From assembly GCA_034698045.1 (NCBI GenBank), contig JAQGAU010000908.1:1-22747 (forward strand): a DNA stretch of 22,747 nt, in the 5' to 3' direction. The first letter of the stretch is position 1. Every line of letters starts with the position of its first letter. Positions 12,414 to 22,633 of this stretch are shown one piece after another. The notes below the pieces were generated by a model. The model had not been told where the DNA came from and did no database searches. It saw nothing but the letters and a program-made list of their open reading frames with translations. The DNA comes from Paramacrobiotus richtersi. Lineage: Eukaryota > Tardigrada > Eutardigrada > Parachela > Macrobiotidae. The translations under genes and the position numbers were made by a program.

Positions 12414-14186
12414 ATGAGCAAACTCCACATAGACCAAGTGGACCTTAAGGGCAAACGTGTGCTAATCAGAGCGGACTTCAATGTCCCGCAAGATAAAGAT
12501 GGGAAGATCCTGAATAATCGACGGTGCTAATGCTCGTTGGTGAAATCCTTCCGTTTCCCTCTTTGCGCATCACAAATCGCTAAACTACGCGTTTACTTTA
12601 AAGGATTGTAGCAACATTGGAAACCATCAAGCATGCGTTGGACAAGTCATCGGCCAGATCTGTTGTCCTCATCAGCCACCTGGGACGGCCCGAGGGGCAG
12701 ATTACTGCACGGTTTTCTTTGAAACTTGTCGCTGATGAACTGCGTTCGCTTTTGAAACGGTACGCTACAAAAAGTTTGCAAATTTAGCATTTACCCATTT
12801 TCTCTGTGTTTATCCAGGGATGTGACCTTTTTTCATGACTGTGTCGGGCCCAATATAGAAAAAGCCTGTGCCAATCCACCGCATGGCTCCCTGATCCTGT
12901 TGGAGAATTTGCGGTTCCATATCGAAGAAGAAGGCGAGGGCATGGAGGGACGAACCAGAATCAAGGCCGAACCGAGAAAAATGGAGGAATTTCAGATCAG
13001 CTTATCAAAACTGGGAGATGTCTACGTCAATGATGCGTTCGATATGGTCAATCGCAGTCACAGGTAACGGAGGTGGATTCCCGTATAACAACAAAACGAA
13101 GAGTAAAGTAGCCTTGATCCATATATACGCATGCAGCATTTCTTTCTCTGTTTCATTGTTTTTTTGCTTGTCTTCGTTTGTAGTTCGATCACCGGGATCA
13201 AAACGCCAGTAAGAGCTACTGGATTCCTGGTTAAGAAGGAACTAGACGCTTTTGCAAAGATTCTTGAGAAACCCGATCGGCCGGTAGTGGCGATCCTGGG
13301 CGGGTAAGAAATAAAGCAATGCATGGTTATTTCGATTACACTACTGTATAAAATGTACATAATTGACTTTGCAGTGCGAAACTGCAAGGCAAAGTCAAAG
13401 TAATCGAAAATCTCCTGGATAAAGTCAACGATCTGATTATCAGTGGAGGCATGGCTTTCACGTTCCTCAAAGTTTGCCAACAAATGGAGGTACTGAACGG
13501 TTTCATTTCATGTAATATGAAGTTCCTTCCATTATTGGCGTTATTGCATTAGATTGGAGTTTCCCTGTTCGACGAGGAAGGTGCCAGAAGTGTCCCGCGA
13601 CTAATCGAAAAAGCCAACAAAAAGAAAGTCAACATACATCTACCAGTGGACTTCATAATCGGGGATATATTTGACGAAAAAGCCACCGTCGGAGCGGCAA
13701 GTGCCGCAGCAGGGATTCCTGCTAATTGGATCGGACTGGATATTGGTGTGCAATCTGTTACGAAATTTGCCACGATTATCCGCACTGCAAAGACTCTTTT
13801 CTGGAACGGGTACGAACTTCAAAAACTAATTCGCATTGTTACCACAATTAATCGTGTGTGTCTCTTTACTCTTTAGTCCGGTGGGAGTGTACGAATGGCC
13901 TAACTTTGCAACGGGTACTAAGACGTTAATGGAGTACGTGGGAGAGGCGACAAAAAGAGGCTGCACGACCGTTATTACTGGGAATGATACAGCGGCCGCT
14001 TGCTTGAAGTTCGGAGCAGAGAACCAAGTCAGCCATTGCAGTAGTGGTGGTGGTGCTAGCCTGGAAATGCTCGAAGGTAAACCCTCTATTCTTTTCTTAT
14101 GAACATTATGAAACCATCAATTTGATAATTTTGCGTTAATAGGAAAGGTGCTCCCGGGAATCGCGCATCTTAGCAATGCACCTTGA
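12414..14186 (+). CDS. PGK: Phosphoglycerate kinase, divergent
   Basis: Exons 12414-12523, 12604-12759, 12818-13063, 13184-13303, 13375-13489, 13553-13809, 13877-14076 and 14143-14186 join in phase to 415 residues, the usual PGK length. The enzyme transfers phosphate from 1,3-bisphosphoglycerate to ADP in glycolysis. The signature [11 protein letters not shown], basic-patch residues Arg37, Arg168 and His170, SHLGRP, Lys213 and Lys217 (GGAKLQGK), Glu341, Asp372-Thr373 and SSGGGAS are all present. The start is set by homology. Several otherwise nearly invariant motifs differ: DAFGTAHR reads DAFDMVNR (164-167), GGGDT reads TGNDT (369-373), the Asp before Lys217 is Gly, and the usual Gly-Pro reads Gly314-Val315. 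The frame is intact, so this is a gene rather than a decayed copy. It may be a fast-evolving paralog with altered or reduced activity. Confidence 0.95.
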
Positions 14187-14497
14187 GGAAATGTAAAGAC
14201 CGCTAATATGACTGAAAATACGATGTACAGAATCTGATTTGATTAAATAACGGCTGTTGTTTCTTCGATTTCTGTTGAATGGTCAATAAATAAAATCATA
14301 ATCTGCGAGTTGTGGGAGTAAAAAGTCCTGTACAAGGTACAGTTATAGGGTTAACAAGATACCGTACTTGCTCTTGCTATACACAAGAGGCTTGCTTGGT
14401 AACATGGTTATGAGACACGTACAAGAAAGTGCTCGGTAAATAGCGCAGTTACACACAAGGTTGATTTTTCGAACACTTCAAAACTAAACACTTTAAA
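14187..14497 (+). other. Intergenic region PGK to CCDC113, with polyadenylation signal
   Basis: 311 bp between two genes in the same orientation. Overlapping AATAAA hexamers at 14285-14294 lie about 100 nt past the PGK stop and are the likely polyadenylation signal. The promoter of the following gene must occupy the remaining 200 bp. Confidence 0.6.
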
Positions 14498-16323
14498 ATG
14501 GATCGCGCAGTGTCTTTTGTCCGGATGGATTCCTTGAAAGACCAGCATCTCCCAGACTCAGCTGCTATCAAATATTATACGGAAAGTGATATTGGAGGCC
14601 TTTTGGACAAGCTAACGTAAGGCGTAACTCCATGTACAGATGGATTATACCCGTGGATGAATACGGGAAAACCGAAATATTTTTCTTGTTAACAGCGCAA
14701 AGACAGCATTTCTGAAGGAAGAAACCGAACTGTTTCGGCGCTATACTGACAGGATTACACAGGGAAAAGGATTTAAATCCAAAGAAAGGGAAAATGTATC
14801 GCTTATGGAGAACCCTCTGGAAATGTTAGTGAAATACCAAGTTATGTCGACAAGAACCATACTTCTAATTTATATTCGATTAGTGTAAAACGATGACTGG
14901 AATTTTTAATTCTGATTTCTAATCAATTACTGACGTTCAAACGGAAACTGAAGAATTGAATAAAAAACTGTAACAAAATTATGAAAGGAAGACAACAGAA
15001 TCAGGAACGAAGCGGAAGCAACATAATTTCGACTGTTCGTATGTTTTAGATCACAAGAACCGCTGGTGCTAACAGCCGAACAGAAAGCTGATATCGCATC
15101 TCACGAAGCCGATGAACGCCGCCAAGAGCTGCTGATTGTCGAGAAAAAGGCCAAAGAACAAGCCGATAAGTATGAAGTGCGTTTCCAGTTACCGCTGCTC
15201 CTATTGGATCACACAAGCATTTGTGACCTTTAGTGCAAAATGAAAGAATGCGACCAATTCAAGGAGTTTGTCGAGTTCCACAACAAGAACTTTGAGCACA
15301 AGATTATCAGCAAAAACGCCAGCGCTGAGCGCTTTCTTAAATGGCTGGAGGTCAAAAACATGTCAAAAAGTTCAAATTTTCTCGTTCTACAAATGCGGCT
15401 TTTGCGTATCTTTAGGATACCGCCCGACGCTTGGAGCTCATGTACCGCTCCCAAAGTTTGGCCAATCAGTCTAACAGAGCACACATTCGGACCCTTAAAG
15501 CGACGTTACATAAGCAGGAAGAACTTGGAGAAAACCTTACACAGGTGCGTGTTTGAGAATTATACGGAAAACTTACGGAAATTTGATTGAGTTTAGCTCA
15601 TTTTGTTTTAGGTCGACTTTATGAAAGTGGAGATAGAAAATCGTTTACTAGTCCAAACATCGGACAAACTGAAATCTGATATCCAGAATACTAACAAGGA
15701 AAACAACAAGACGTCGCTCGCCTTAGCCGATCTAACAGTAAACCGTTTTATCCATAATTAAACCTATTTTTGCTGAATATTCCCAAAGCCTTAAAATACA
15801 TTGTATTCTGTAACAGCAAAAGGCGATTGACCTGAATAAGTACATCCAAGATGGCCAGGAGAAGCTCAAATCAAGCGCCGAGATACTCAAACGAATCGAG
15901 AAAGACATGGGCGAAACGGACGAAATGGCGCAGAAACTGCGCGGATGGAATGATGTAGCGAATAACCGCAATGCGCGGTGTCCATCTATCGGTGTGTACA
16001 TCCAGATTGAACAGGATATCGAGTTACTGGAGCAGCTAAAGAAAGAAGCCTTACGAAAGGTCCAGATCATCCAGGTACTGCTGAAACGTTGTGACTCAAT
16101 TGTACCCAGTTGTATCAATGTATTCTGTATGTTTTAGATGGCTGGACGATTGCGGTCAAAGAAATCTAGAGGCCCATCTGTTGGCGATCAGTTTCAAGTA
16201 TCGGAACAACCCGTGCATATCGCCCAACTTGAACCATACGAATTACCAGCAATTGTTGGCAGTAAAACGGGAATAGCGGCTGAGAACACATCAGGGTCGC
16301 GTGTCAAGATCAAAGTTTTGTGA
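14498..16323 (+). CDS. CFAP263: Coiled-coil protein CCDC113 (CFAP263), DUF4201 family
   Basis: Exons 14498-14616, 14696-14824, 15050-15176, 15234-15350, 15416-15544, 15612-15737, 15817-16074 and 16138-16323 join in phase to 396 residues (human CCDC113 is about 377). The family is ciliary, associated with centriolar satellites and axonemal structures, and paralogous to CCDC96/CFAP184. Diagnostic stretches are KEETELFRRYTDR near residue 45, LTAEQKADIASHE near 90, and the DUF4201 core KQEELGENLTQVDFMKVEIENR near 195-220. A heptad-rich C-terminal half follows, with a basic tail GRLRSKKSRG. There is no signal peptide or membrane segment. The join 14824/15050 uses donor GTTAGT and is the least typical splice site, but it alone keeps frame. 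CCDC96 is the main alternative name; length and the N-terminal match favour CCDC113. Confidence 0.85.
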
Positions 16324-16649
16324 TCATTTGTTGCGTACAAATAGCCGTTGAACTTTTTTTCGGCCACATTTTTGATGAGATGAGCATGCAGGTTGTGCAC
16401 AAAAAGAGAGTTCCGGTAATTCCGTCAGTTATTTCGACAATTAACAGTGTTCGCAGAGAAAGAAGTAGCCCTACAAAGCCGCTTCAAGAAGTATAATTTC
16501 TTGACCTACATAACTAGAAACTGCAACAAAGTCGAAATCTCAAGCAAATGTAAATGAAACCTCTGTGTACCAATCAAAGCAGCAAAACAAAACCAGTACT
16601 TTTACACAGCCAAGTTGAACAAACAAAATATTCCAGTGAAGCAAGTGCT
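16324..16649. other. Convergent 3' intergenic region
   Basis: 326 bp between the ends of CCDC113 (plus) and the first three-finger membrane protein gene (minus). I found no canonical AATAAA for either strand here, and no coding content. Confidence 0.5.
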
Positions 16650-18829
16650 TCAAGCGTCTTCCTCATCGCCTTCCCCCTCCTCGTCTTCTTCGTCCTCCGG
16701 CCGTTTTTTCTTCTTGTTCTTGTTCGCATTGATGCGATAGAGCACCACGCCAAGGATAATCAGGACTAGCTGCAGTTTGTTATGGATTCGGACAGTGAAG
16801 TTAACAGACAAACGTGTGTAATGATTGTTCACCTTACCAGTAATACGCCGACGATAACAGCTATCATCGTTGTTGACAATCCTGCACTCTCTGAAAATCC
16901 GTTAATGAATTATGAATAAGATGCCATAATACGGCTATAAGTACCGTGCGCTAACTCATTGTCAGCTCTTTACCTTCTGATTCCGGAGCAGTATTGGAAG
17001 TGCCATTTTGATCTAAAAAAATACCAGATAAGGTAGATAATTGTGAAGCGGAGTACGTAAACATTAAACCATTTATTGAACACTGGCTGACTGTTTTCTG
17101 TTTATTATTATTGGTTTGTAAGCCGTTGAAAGGACGGCAATTTAGTGGAAATTCATGACCATACTTTTCTTGCCGGCTGCAGCGGGAGCGTCTCCTCCAC
17201 GTTCTGAAAAGAGCAGTTGGAGTAATCACGTGGAAATACCTAGATATTATCCGACACTCGCAATTACAAAGGAACAAGTTATATGTGTTTTTTTGTCATC
17301 GACGACGTATTTCTGTCACTTCGCTACAGCTAATTGTAAACTGGCTGTAAAGAGAGTTATGATGATTGTGAAGCAACAAGCTAATCAATCAAGCTCAGGT
17401 AGTATTCCACTAGCAACTCTTCCTCCTAACTGCGTACCAGAAGCCCCTGCGTTGTCATTCAGCTCTTTCTGCAATGGATCGAAAGTTAATGGAAGGTGAG
17501 TGGTTCCGAACGGAATTGTTTGGTCTCCCAACGGCATGGGAATATCTGGCTCAGCAAGGTACTCGTCAACGGTGCTCTTCTCAATCCTCCACACTTCCAC
17601 ATCAGCAGCTTCCTGCGAAGAAACTACCCATTGTTATTCGTTCCTGAAGCACCAGAAATTAAACCTAATTTAAATGTGTACGTATATGAAACTTATGAAG
17701 TCCCAGGAAATACGTTGAGAGCATGTTAGAATAGGCATTACCGGCATACTCGGTCATGTGCGTATTTGAGCTTCATGAACTGCTTGTAGGATAGGCCATT
17801 ACAGCCGTCGTAGGTGCAGTCGCATTGGAGCGGTAGATTTTTGAAATAACACACCATAATGTTTGGCTGCTTGGGATTGGTGGTCGTGCGACTTAAAGGG
17901 GCACCCACGGGGCATCCACGGACCACGGCTGTGATAAAGGTAACACGTCGACTAACAACGCTAACAAGACAATAACTTGCCCGAGTTATATCTGGGCAAA
18001 GACACTGTGGAATCAGAAGAAGGGCGCGTCTTTGTACATGCTAGAACGCCCTCTCATTTTGACTACGAAATAGGAAAACAGACTACAGACGACTGTGGAC
18101 AGACGGTAGACCAAGATTATCGAAACCTTTATAGGTTACGTAGGCAAGCAAAATAACAGAATCGTATTCGGAGCTATTGGCGTCACTCCACAAAAGCACA
18201 TCGAATAATTCAACCATTTGGCATTTAAATAATATTATTATCAGTTTGGCACGGGACGATCATCCATCGTCGTTTCGAAGTCTCCTTATTAAACGTGACA
18301 TCGGTAAATCATATTATAACTTCCGCTTAGCTGGACTTCGATAGTCGCGCGTGGCCACTTACACTCATTTACGACTAATAATTATTATGGGATTGCAATT
18401 CTTCTCAAGCCTGTCCTGTAATTCCTTATAATTGTCCTACTAATAAACTGCTTTTCTGTCCACGTACAATATCTTCCGGTTTCTGACATGAGAACAAGCA
18501 TCTCGCAGTATCCCTGGAAGCAGGAGCTTTTCTTGTCAAACTGAGGACCTGCAAACAATCTGTCTGGTCCAGTGGTTTGCCTCGTACCGTGTATTTTTGA
18601 TGATGTTCTTACCTGGATTCGTCGCGCACTCTTTTTCCACGAAATCTCGGCATTCCGAGCAAGTGGTCCCGTTACGTACCGGTGTTGTATCCGCGCAGAG
18701 CACCTCTGTTTCCGAGATAACGGAACTGCATATTTACCCTGATACTTCGAGTTCACTGCTAATACGTCAGGTTTTGGTTACCTCTAATTACTGTGAACAG
18801 GAAGCAGACACCAGGACCCAAATGCACAT
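16650..18829 (-). CDS. Ly6/uPAR-like three-finger membrane protein with acidic tail (copy 1)
   Basis: Exons 18829-18792, 18725-18613, 18548-18468, 17928-17750, 17612-17438, 17203-17165, 17012-16974, 16890-16838 and 16769-16650 join in phase to 278 residues. The first exon encodes a short hydrophobic start (MCIWVLVSASCS) preceded by in-frame stops. Then come CSEC and KEC, the pair SSCFQGYC, RGC and MVC, and the terminal QCDCTYDGCN, typical of the CxCxxDxCN end of Ly6/three-finger domains. After a linker and a short stalk with an N-glycosylation site (NQNGTS), a single helix (MIAVIVGVLLLVLIILGVVLY) crosses the membrane. The tail is KNKKKK followed by a run rich in Glu and Asp to the end. The order of parts and exon phases match the copy at 19614-21504. 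The function is unknown; the type I membrane topology is inferred. The first exon and the two 39-nt exons are the least certain. Confidence 0.7.
17929..18467 (-). other. Long intron inside the three-finger domain of copy 1
   Basis: 539 nt between donor ATATT|GTACGT and acceptor TATCACAG|CCGTGG. It occupies the same place in the domain, and the same phase, as the 412-nt intron of copy 2. I see no further exon within it. Confidence 0.65.
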
Positions 18830-19613
18830 TCATCAACCGTAGATTTTCAAGAATCCAGGTACCATCAGTATGGCTGAGTAATGCTCCAGAGTTTCTACGG
18901 TGGCCAAGAGATCGAAACCAGGAACTAACTCATTCTGAAATCTGCATGCGCTTTTCGTTTTTGTAAAGGGGCATATGATTTAACGGCCGGACGGGTTCGA
19001 ATATTGTCCAGAATGCTAGGGTTGTTAGACTAGAGTAATGGCTCGCTTGTAGTTGCTGATTGGTTTATCAAATTACCATTGAGTTCGCTGGAAACTGACG
19101 ATATAAATTTGCTGTGAAGAGGAAACTGTAACACTGTTGTTTGTACTGGGAAGTGGGAGTGATAACATTCAGCGTGCACATGTGGTTGTGCATTACATTA
19201 CATGATGTGCATGGGCGAAAGGTGCAACATACAGGCAAAGACACTCCATACACATTGTCGAGTTGTTGTGTTTATTGTGGTTACAATGTACGGTTGCAAA
19301 GGAGAAGCGAGTGATTCTCGATCCAGATTCTTGTTTTCGTATTTTACCGCTTTAACGGCAATTAGAAATTACAATACACAATTTGATACGCTTCAAAGAT
19401 GAGCAGTCAGCAAATTACGGGAATCCGTAATATTTATTATTTTACACACCATTAATAGTAAAGTTTATTCTTTTACACACTATTAATATTAAAATTATTA
19501 TTGTTGATCAGCTACGGTCAAGAACGGGTGGGCATTGCCATTCTGATACACGCATTTGACCATTTGACCATATTCAGTATCCTCTTGAAAATCCTTGAGA
19601 GCAGCCTCCTTTG
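18830..19613. other. Intergenic region between the two three-finger genes
   Basis: 784 bp. It contains the 3' UTR of copy 2, the AT-rich tandem repeat at 19433-19494 and the promoter region of copy 1. The short plus-strand open frame at 19202-19402 has no recognisable features and is not called. Confidence 0.5.
19433..19494. repeat. 31-bp imperfect tandem repeat carrying polyadenylation hexamers
   Basis: Two adjacent copies, 19433-19463 and 19464-19494, differ at about four positions. Both begin with TTTATT, which reads AATAAA on the minus strand, about 120-180 nt after the stop of the copy 2 gene. They are therefore candidate duplicated polyadenylation signals. Confidence 0.75.
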
Positions 19614-21504
19614 CTAGGCAGATGAAAACTCGGATGTTGACTCAAAATCCGCATGACGATGATTACTGTTCTGTCGCGTTTTTAACACATGCCTCAGTCC
19701 GCAAGCAGTTACAATAATGACAACCTGTAAAGACCAAACGTAAACGTATATTCCACGTACTAATGAACATCAGATAAGACGTGCAACAATGATCGATAAC
19801 GAGCCTACCAATGACGCCCCGGCAATGGCAGCTATAATTCCTACTGACGGTCCGCTTGAGCCTGAAACGAATCAATGAGTAACGGCCTGATAGCATAAAA
19901 CTAGTCTAGTTTCATTCTAATCGGTTTACTTTCACCTGTTGGCTCCGGTACTGAAGTTGTTTCGCTTGTAACTGTCGATTTCTTTGCTGTTAAAACACAG
20001 ACATTTCATGATCACAAGAAATTGTCATGGTACGGGAGTTGGGTTGTAGGTAACGAAGGACGACATACGCTTGGGACTTCCTCCAACTGCCGGCATCCCG
20101 CCCAGGCGATCGTCGATCTCTGTACAACAATTTACCGTAAGGTAGATGCAACAGCTTCTCTAGATTTTATCAAGAGTCTGTTTCAACTAAAGCCACAGCA
20201 GCATATGCAGTCTTGTAGCGTCCGTTGCTCTTCCAGTGCAAAATATCGTACTTTACAGCGGCATTCTTGATACAACTGTTGTTTTGAGAACCAAGTATCT
20301 GTACATTGTACATGATAAGCGCTATGGAATTACCCACTGATGACCAGGTTTCATCCTGCACCGCTGTGGTTACCATGTCCTGTTTTGTAATCGTGGCGTC
20401 CGTCTCTGATGACCGAGTACTCGGCGCCCCCAACATCAACACCCGCAGCGCATTTCCCGTCTCGAACACGGGCGGTTTGATTATCCGCTTTACCTCGTCA
20501 GCTGTGAAGAACTAATCACCATTTACTTGCTTCACGCAAGCAGAGCGTGGAGTCGTTGCAAACTGTACCTGCGTGCCATGGGAGGCGGAAATGGTGTTCG
20601 TCAGGTGAATAAGCTGGTCGTATGATAGCCCGTTGCAGAAATCCAATCTGCACATGCAGGAGTGGCTGTGCCCTTCGTACCTTTCGCAGTAGGTGAGCGG
20701 ACTCGATGGAATGGTCATGGCGGGTGGGATGTCAAGTGGGCCACCACAGGACCGAACCATTTCTAAAAATAAATTGTGATGATGTGGGAGTAAGATCCAG
20801 CGTAGCTCCTGATACATCGCCTACTTCAAAACAAAGGTCATTATTTTTGTATGAACTTGGTCTTCCAATGTAAAATGCTATAGTGCTGTCGAAAATACTC
20901 AAAATACTATAGGAAAGGGAAAATAAACTTGGAACTAGCAACTCTGGAAAAAGCAAAAGGAAACATTGATTTTTTTGAAATGAACAGAAATTTTTTCCCC
21001 CAATGGAAAATGCTATAGAACTGTAAAAAATACTGTAGAAAATGTAAATTAAACTCGGTACTAACAGCTCTAAAAAAGCAAAAAGAAACATTACAGAATA
21101 CGGTTCCGTGCATAATACTTCTGGAAACATTTGCGAAACTGCATAATTTTCGCTCATTAGAATCGCCCACTCACCGTTTCCGAGCGAATTGGGAACATAC
21201 TCCATTCTGCATGGTTGGTTGCATGTCACCAGCGAATTCACTGAAAACTGAATGAGTCTGATGTGAACCAGATAACTTGAGTTACAACCAAAGTGGTAGT
21301 GTGATACCGCGATCTAGACTGTCAACGGCAATGTCGCAGGGCATATCGGTCCGACTAGCGCACGAATAGCACGTTGGCGCTTGGACTTCTGGAATCCATC
21401 AGCGAAACAGGTTATAAGTTGCGTAACGGTTCGTACTGCTGTTTATTACCGTTAAATGTCGTCGATAGGATTGCCAGCCCGATCAAGAAGGATACTTTAC
21501 TCAT
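19614..21504 (-). CDS. Ly6/uPAR-like three-finger membrane protein (copy 2)
   Basis: Exons 21504-21450, 21388-21308, 21240-21175, 20762-20569, 20493-20334, 19986-19936, 19861-19809 and 19724-19614 join in phase to 256 residues. A clear signal peptide (MSKVSFLIGLAILSTTFNG) precedes a ten-cysteine domain: TCYSC, MPC, VTC, QPC, RSC, TYC, HSC, MC and FCNGLSY. This is the full three-finger (Ly6/uPAR) cysteine set, ending in CMCRLDFCN. A linker, a Thr/Ser stalk (KKSTVTSETTSVPEP), one helix (IIAAIAGASLVVIIVTACGL) and a basic then Ser/Glu-rich tail follow. The helix is split by an intron at the same point as in copy 1. Ly6-type proteins are often GPI-anchored; here the helix and tail argue for a type I membrane protein. 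Ligand and role are unknown. The edges of exon 5 (acceptor GACGAG at 20494, donor at 20333) are chosen for phase and remain uncertain. Confidence 0.75.
19987..20333 (-). other. Intron between linker and stalk of three-finger copy 2
   Basis: 347 nt, from a donor GTAATT at 20333 to acceptor TTTTAACAG at 19987. The upstream frame remains open for about 160 nt into it, so a longer exon or alternative donor is possible. No other feature was seen. Confidence 0.45.
20763..21174 (-). other. Intron inside the three-finger domain of copy 2, containing an internal duplication
   Basis: 412 nt between donor AACG|GTGAGT and acceptor TTTTTAG|AAATGG. The frame happens to stay open across it when unspliced, but the ten-cysteine pattern and the paralog support removal. 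Confidence 0.65.
20865..21091. repeat. Degenerate tandem duplication of about 100 bp inside an intron
   Basis: Copy A (about 20865-20967) and copy B (about 21000-21091) share the ordered words ccaatg-aaaatgctatag, aaaatact, ataaact or ttaaactc, ggaactagcaactct versus ggtactaacagctct, and aaaagcaaa-ggaaacatt. On the coding strand each copy contains a pyrimidine-rich stretch ending in AG, resembling a decoy 3' splice site. Confidence 0.7.
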
Positions 21505-21780
21505 ACATTAGAAACTCCCTGTTAACACACAGTGACGTTTTAGCTTCCTTCCTTTTGTTGTGATGATCCTTACTTTCTCGCATGATCGACACCGCATTCG
21601 GGAACCCAGTGTTGACGTCAAATGTTGACGATTTCGGTTCCTTGGCAACTTTTTACTAATCGTATACTTACTTGCATTTCGATCACAAATCTGGTGATGT
21701 ACCAGAATCAAACAGCCAGCCTTTTCAAAATGGGATCTTGTGACCTTTTACCGTAATTTTGTGGAACTTTTTGCAAAACA
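21505..21780. promoter_or_regulatory. Divergent intergenic region, three-finger copy 2 and small basic protein gene
   Basis: 276 bp between two diverging start codons, so any promoters must be compact or shared. No clear TATA box. The minus-strand open frame at 21508-21711 has no supporting features. Confidence 0.5.
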
Positions 21781-22096
21781 ATGAATGATCAATCTGAAAG
21801 TGTCCCCCGTATGTCATATTATCGAACTAAAAAGGTTTTTAGTCGATTCAAAGCTCGTCGTACGGAATATGCGGATATTCCAGTGTTGCAGACGCTAAGC
21901 GAACAGAGCTGGAACGAAGGAAGATTTGGACACCAGCGTATCGAGCAGTTACTGTAAGGCAGGATTATTGCTGTGACCTTTGCTTGATTGTTGTTCGATT
22001 ATTTTAAAAGTGGGTTCAATTTGCTAAATGTTATAAAGAATAAGCTGAAATTGAGCGCTTTATCAGACTCATTTTAGGTATGTGACTGCCTGGTGA
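21781..22096 (+). CDS. Small basic protein of 63 residues, unknown
   Basis: Two exons, 21781-21953 and 22078-22096, join in phase (donor TTACT|GTAAGG, acceptor ATTTTAG|GTATG). The protein is hydrophilic, with a basic stretch (RTKKVFSRFKARR) followed by EYADIPVLQTLSEQSWNEGR and a C-terminal YVTAW. It has no signal peptide or membrane segment. Met11 could be an alternative start. I do not recognise the family. The good initiation context (acaATGa), clean splice sites and near-stop second exon make it plausible, but it could also be the first exon of a longer gene spliced elsewhere. Confidence 0.5.
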
Positions 22097-22633
22097 TAAT
22101 TACACAGTGGTACGAGAAAACTAGCTTTCTTCACTATCGGAAGTTGTATGACAGTCGAATTCGTTTTTCGGCCAACACTTCCACTGCACAGTCGCAGAAA
22201 CATAAAACAAATATAATAATTTGTAGTTTGATTAGTTCTAGTTTTGGCTTTCAGTATCTCGCTGATTCTGGTCCTTTTGTTTGCTAAAATTTGGTCGAAA
22301 AAGGCAGGATTTTTAAATTCAAATTTCAAATTTCGATGGTACAATGAGCACTGCGTATTTATTAGGTTTCTGTATGTGAACCATGCGGCTTGCCATGCAG
22401 ATTCTTTCCAGTATGGTCGGCCGACCACTTTCCGTAGACCTCGTTTCCAGCTGCATGCAGTTCGAATTTCGACAGTTCTTTTTTGACGCAAACGCAATAA
22501 ACACAGATCTATTGATGTTTTGTGCGAGATTTCGAACTTGTCCTCCTCATTGTCCACATTATCTTTGAATCTTTCGTACACGATATACAACTTTTTGCAC
22601 AAGCCAAACAATCCAGACTTTCTTGTACTGCAG
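22097..22633. other. Region without a supported gene
   Basis: AT-rich sequence between the small protein gene and the last exon. Overlapping open frames on both strands (minus 22069-22611, plus 22244-22568) have no recognisable motifs and AT-rich codon use. It probably includes the intron before 22634 and possibly an earlier exon I cannot place. Confidence 0.4.

Noticed and set aside
20732-21174. Reading straight through the intron of three-finger copy 2 as one hydrophobic exon
   Set aside because: It would split the cysteine domain with a long hydrophobic insert, while splicing gives the expected ten-cysteine order and matches the paralog.
21508-21711. 67-codon minus-strand open frame upstream of three-finger copy 2
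   Set aside because: No domain, and the signal-peptide exon starting at 21504 already has a suitable ATG; at most 5' untranslated sequence.
22069-22611. 180-codon open frame on the minus strand
   Set aside because: AT-rich, no recognisable motif, overlaps the second exon of the small plus-strand gene and a predicted intron; probably a chance opening.
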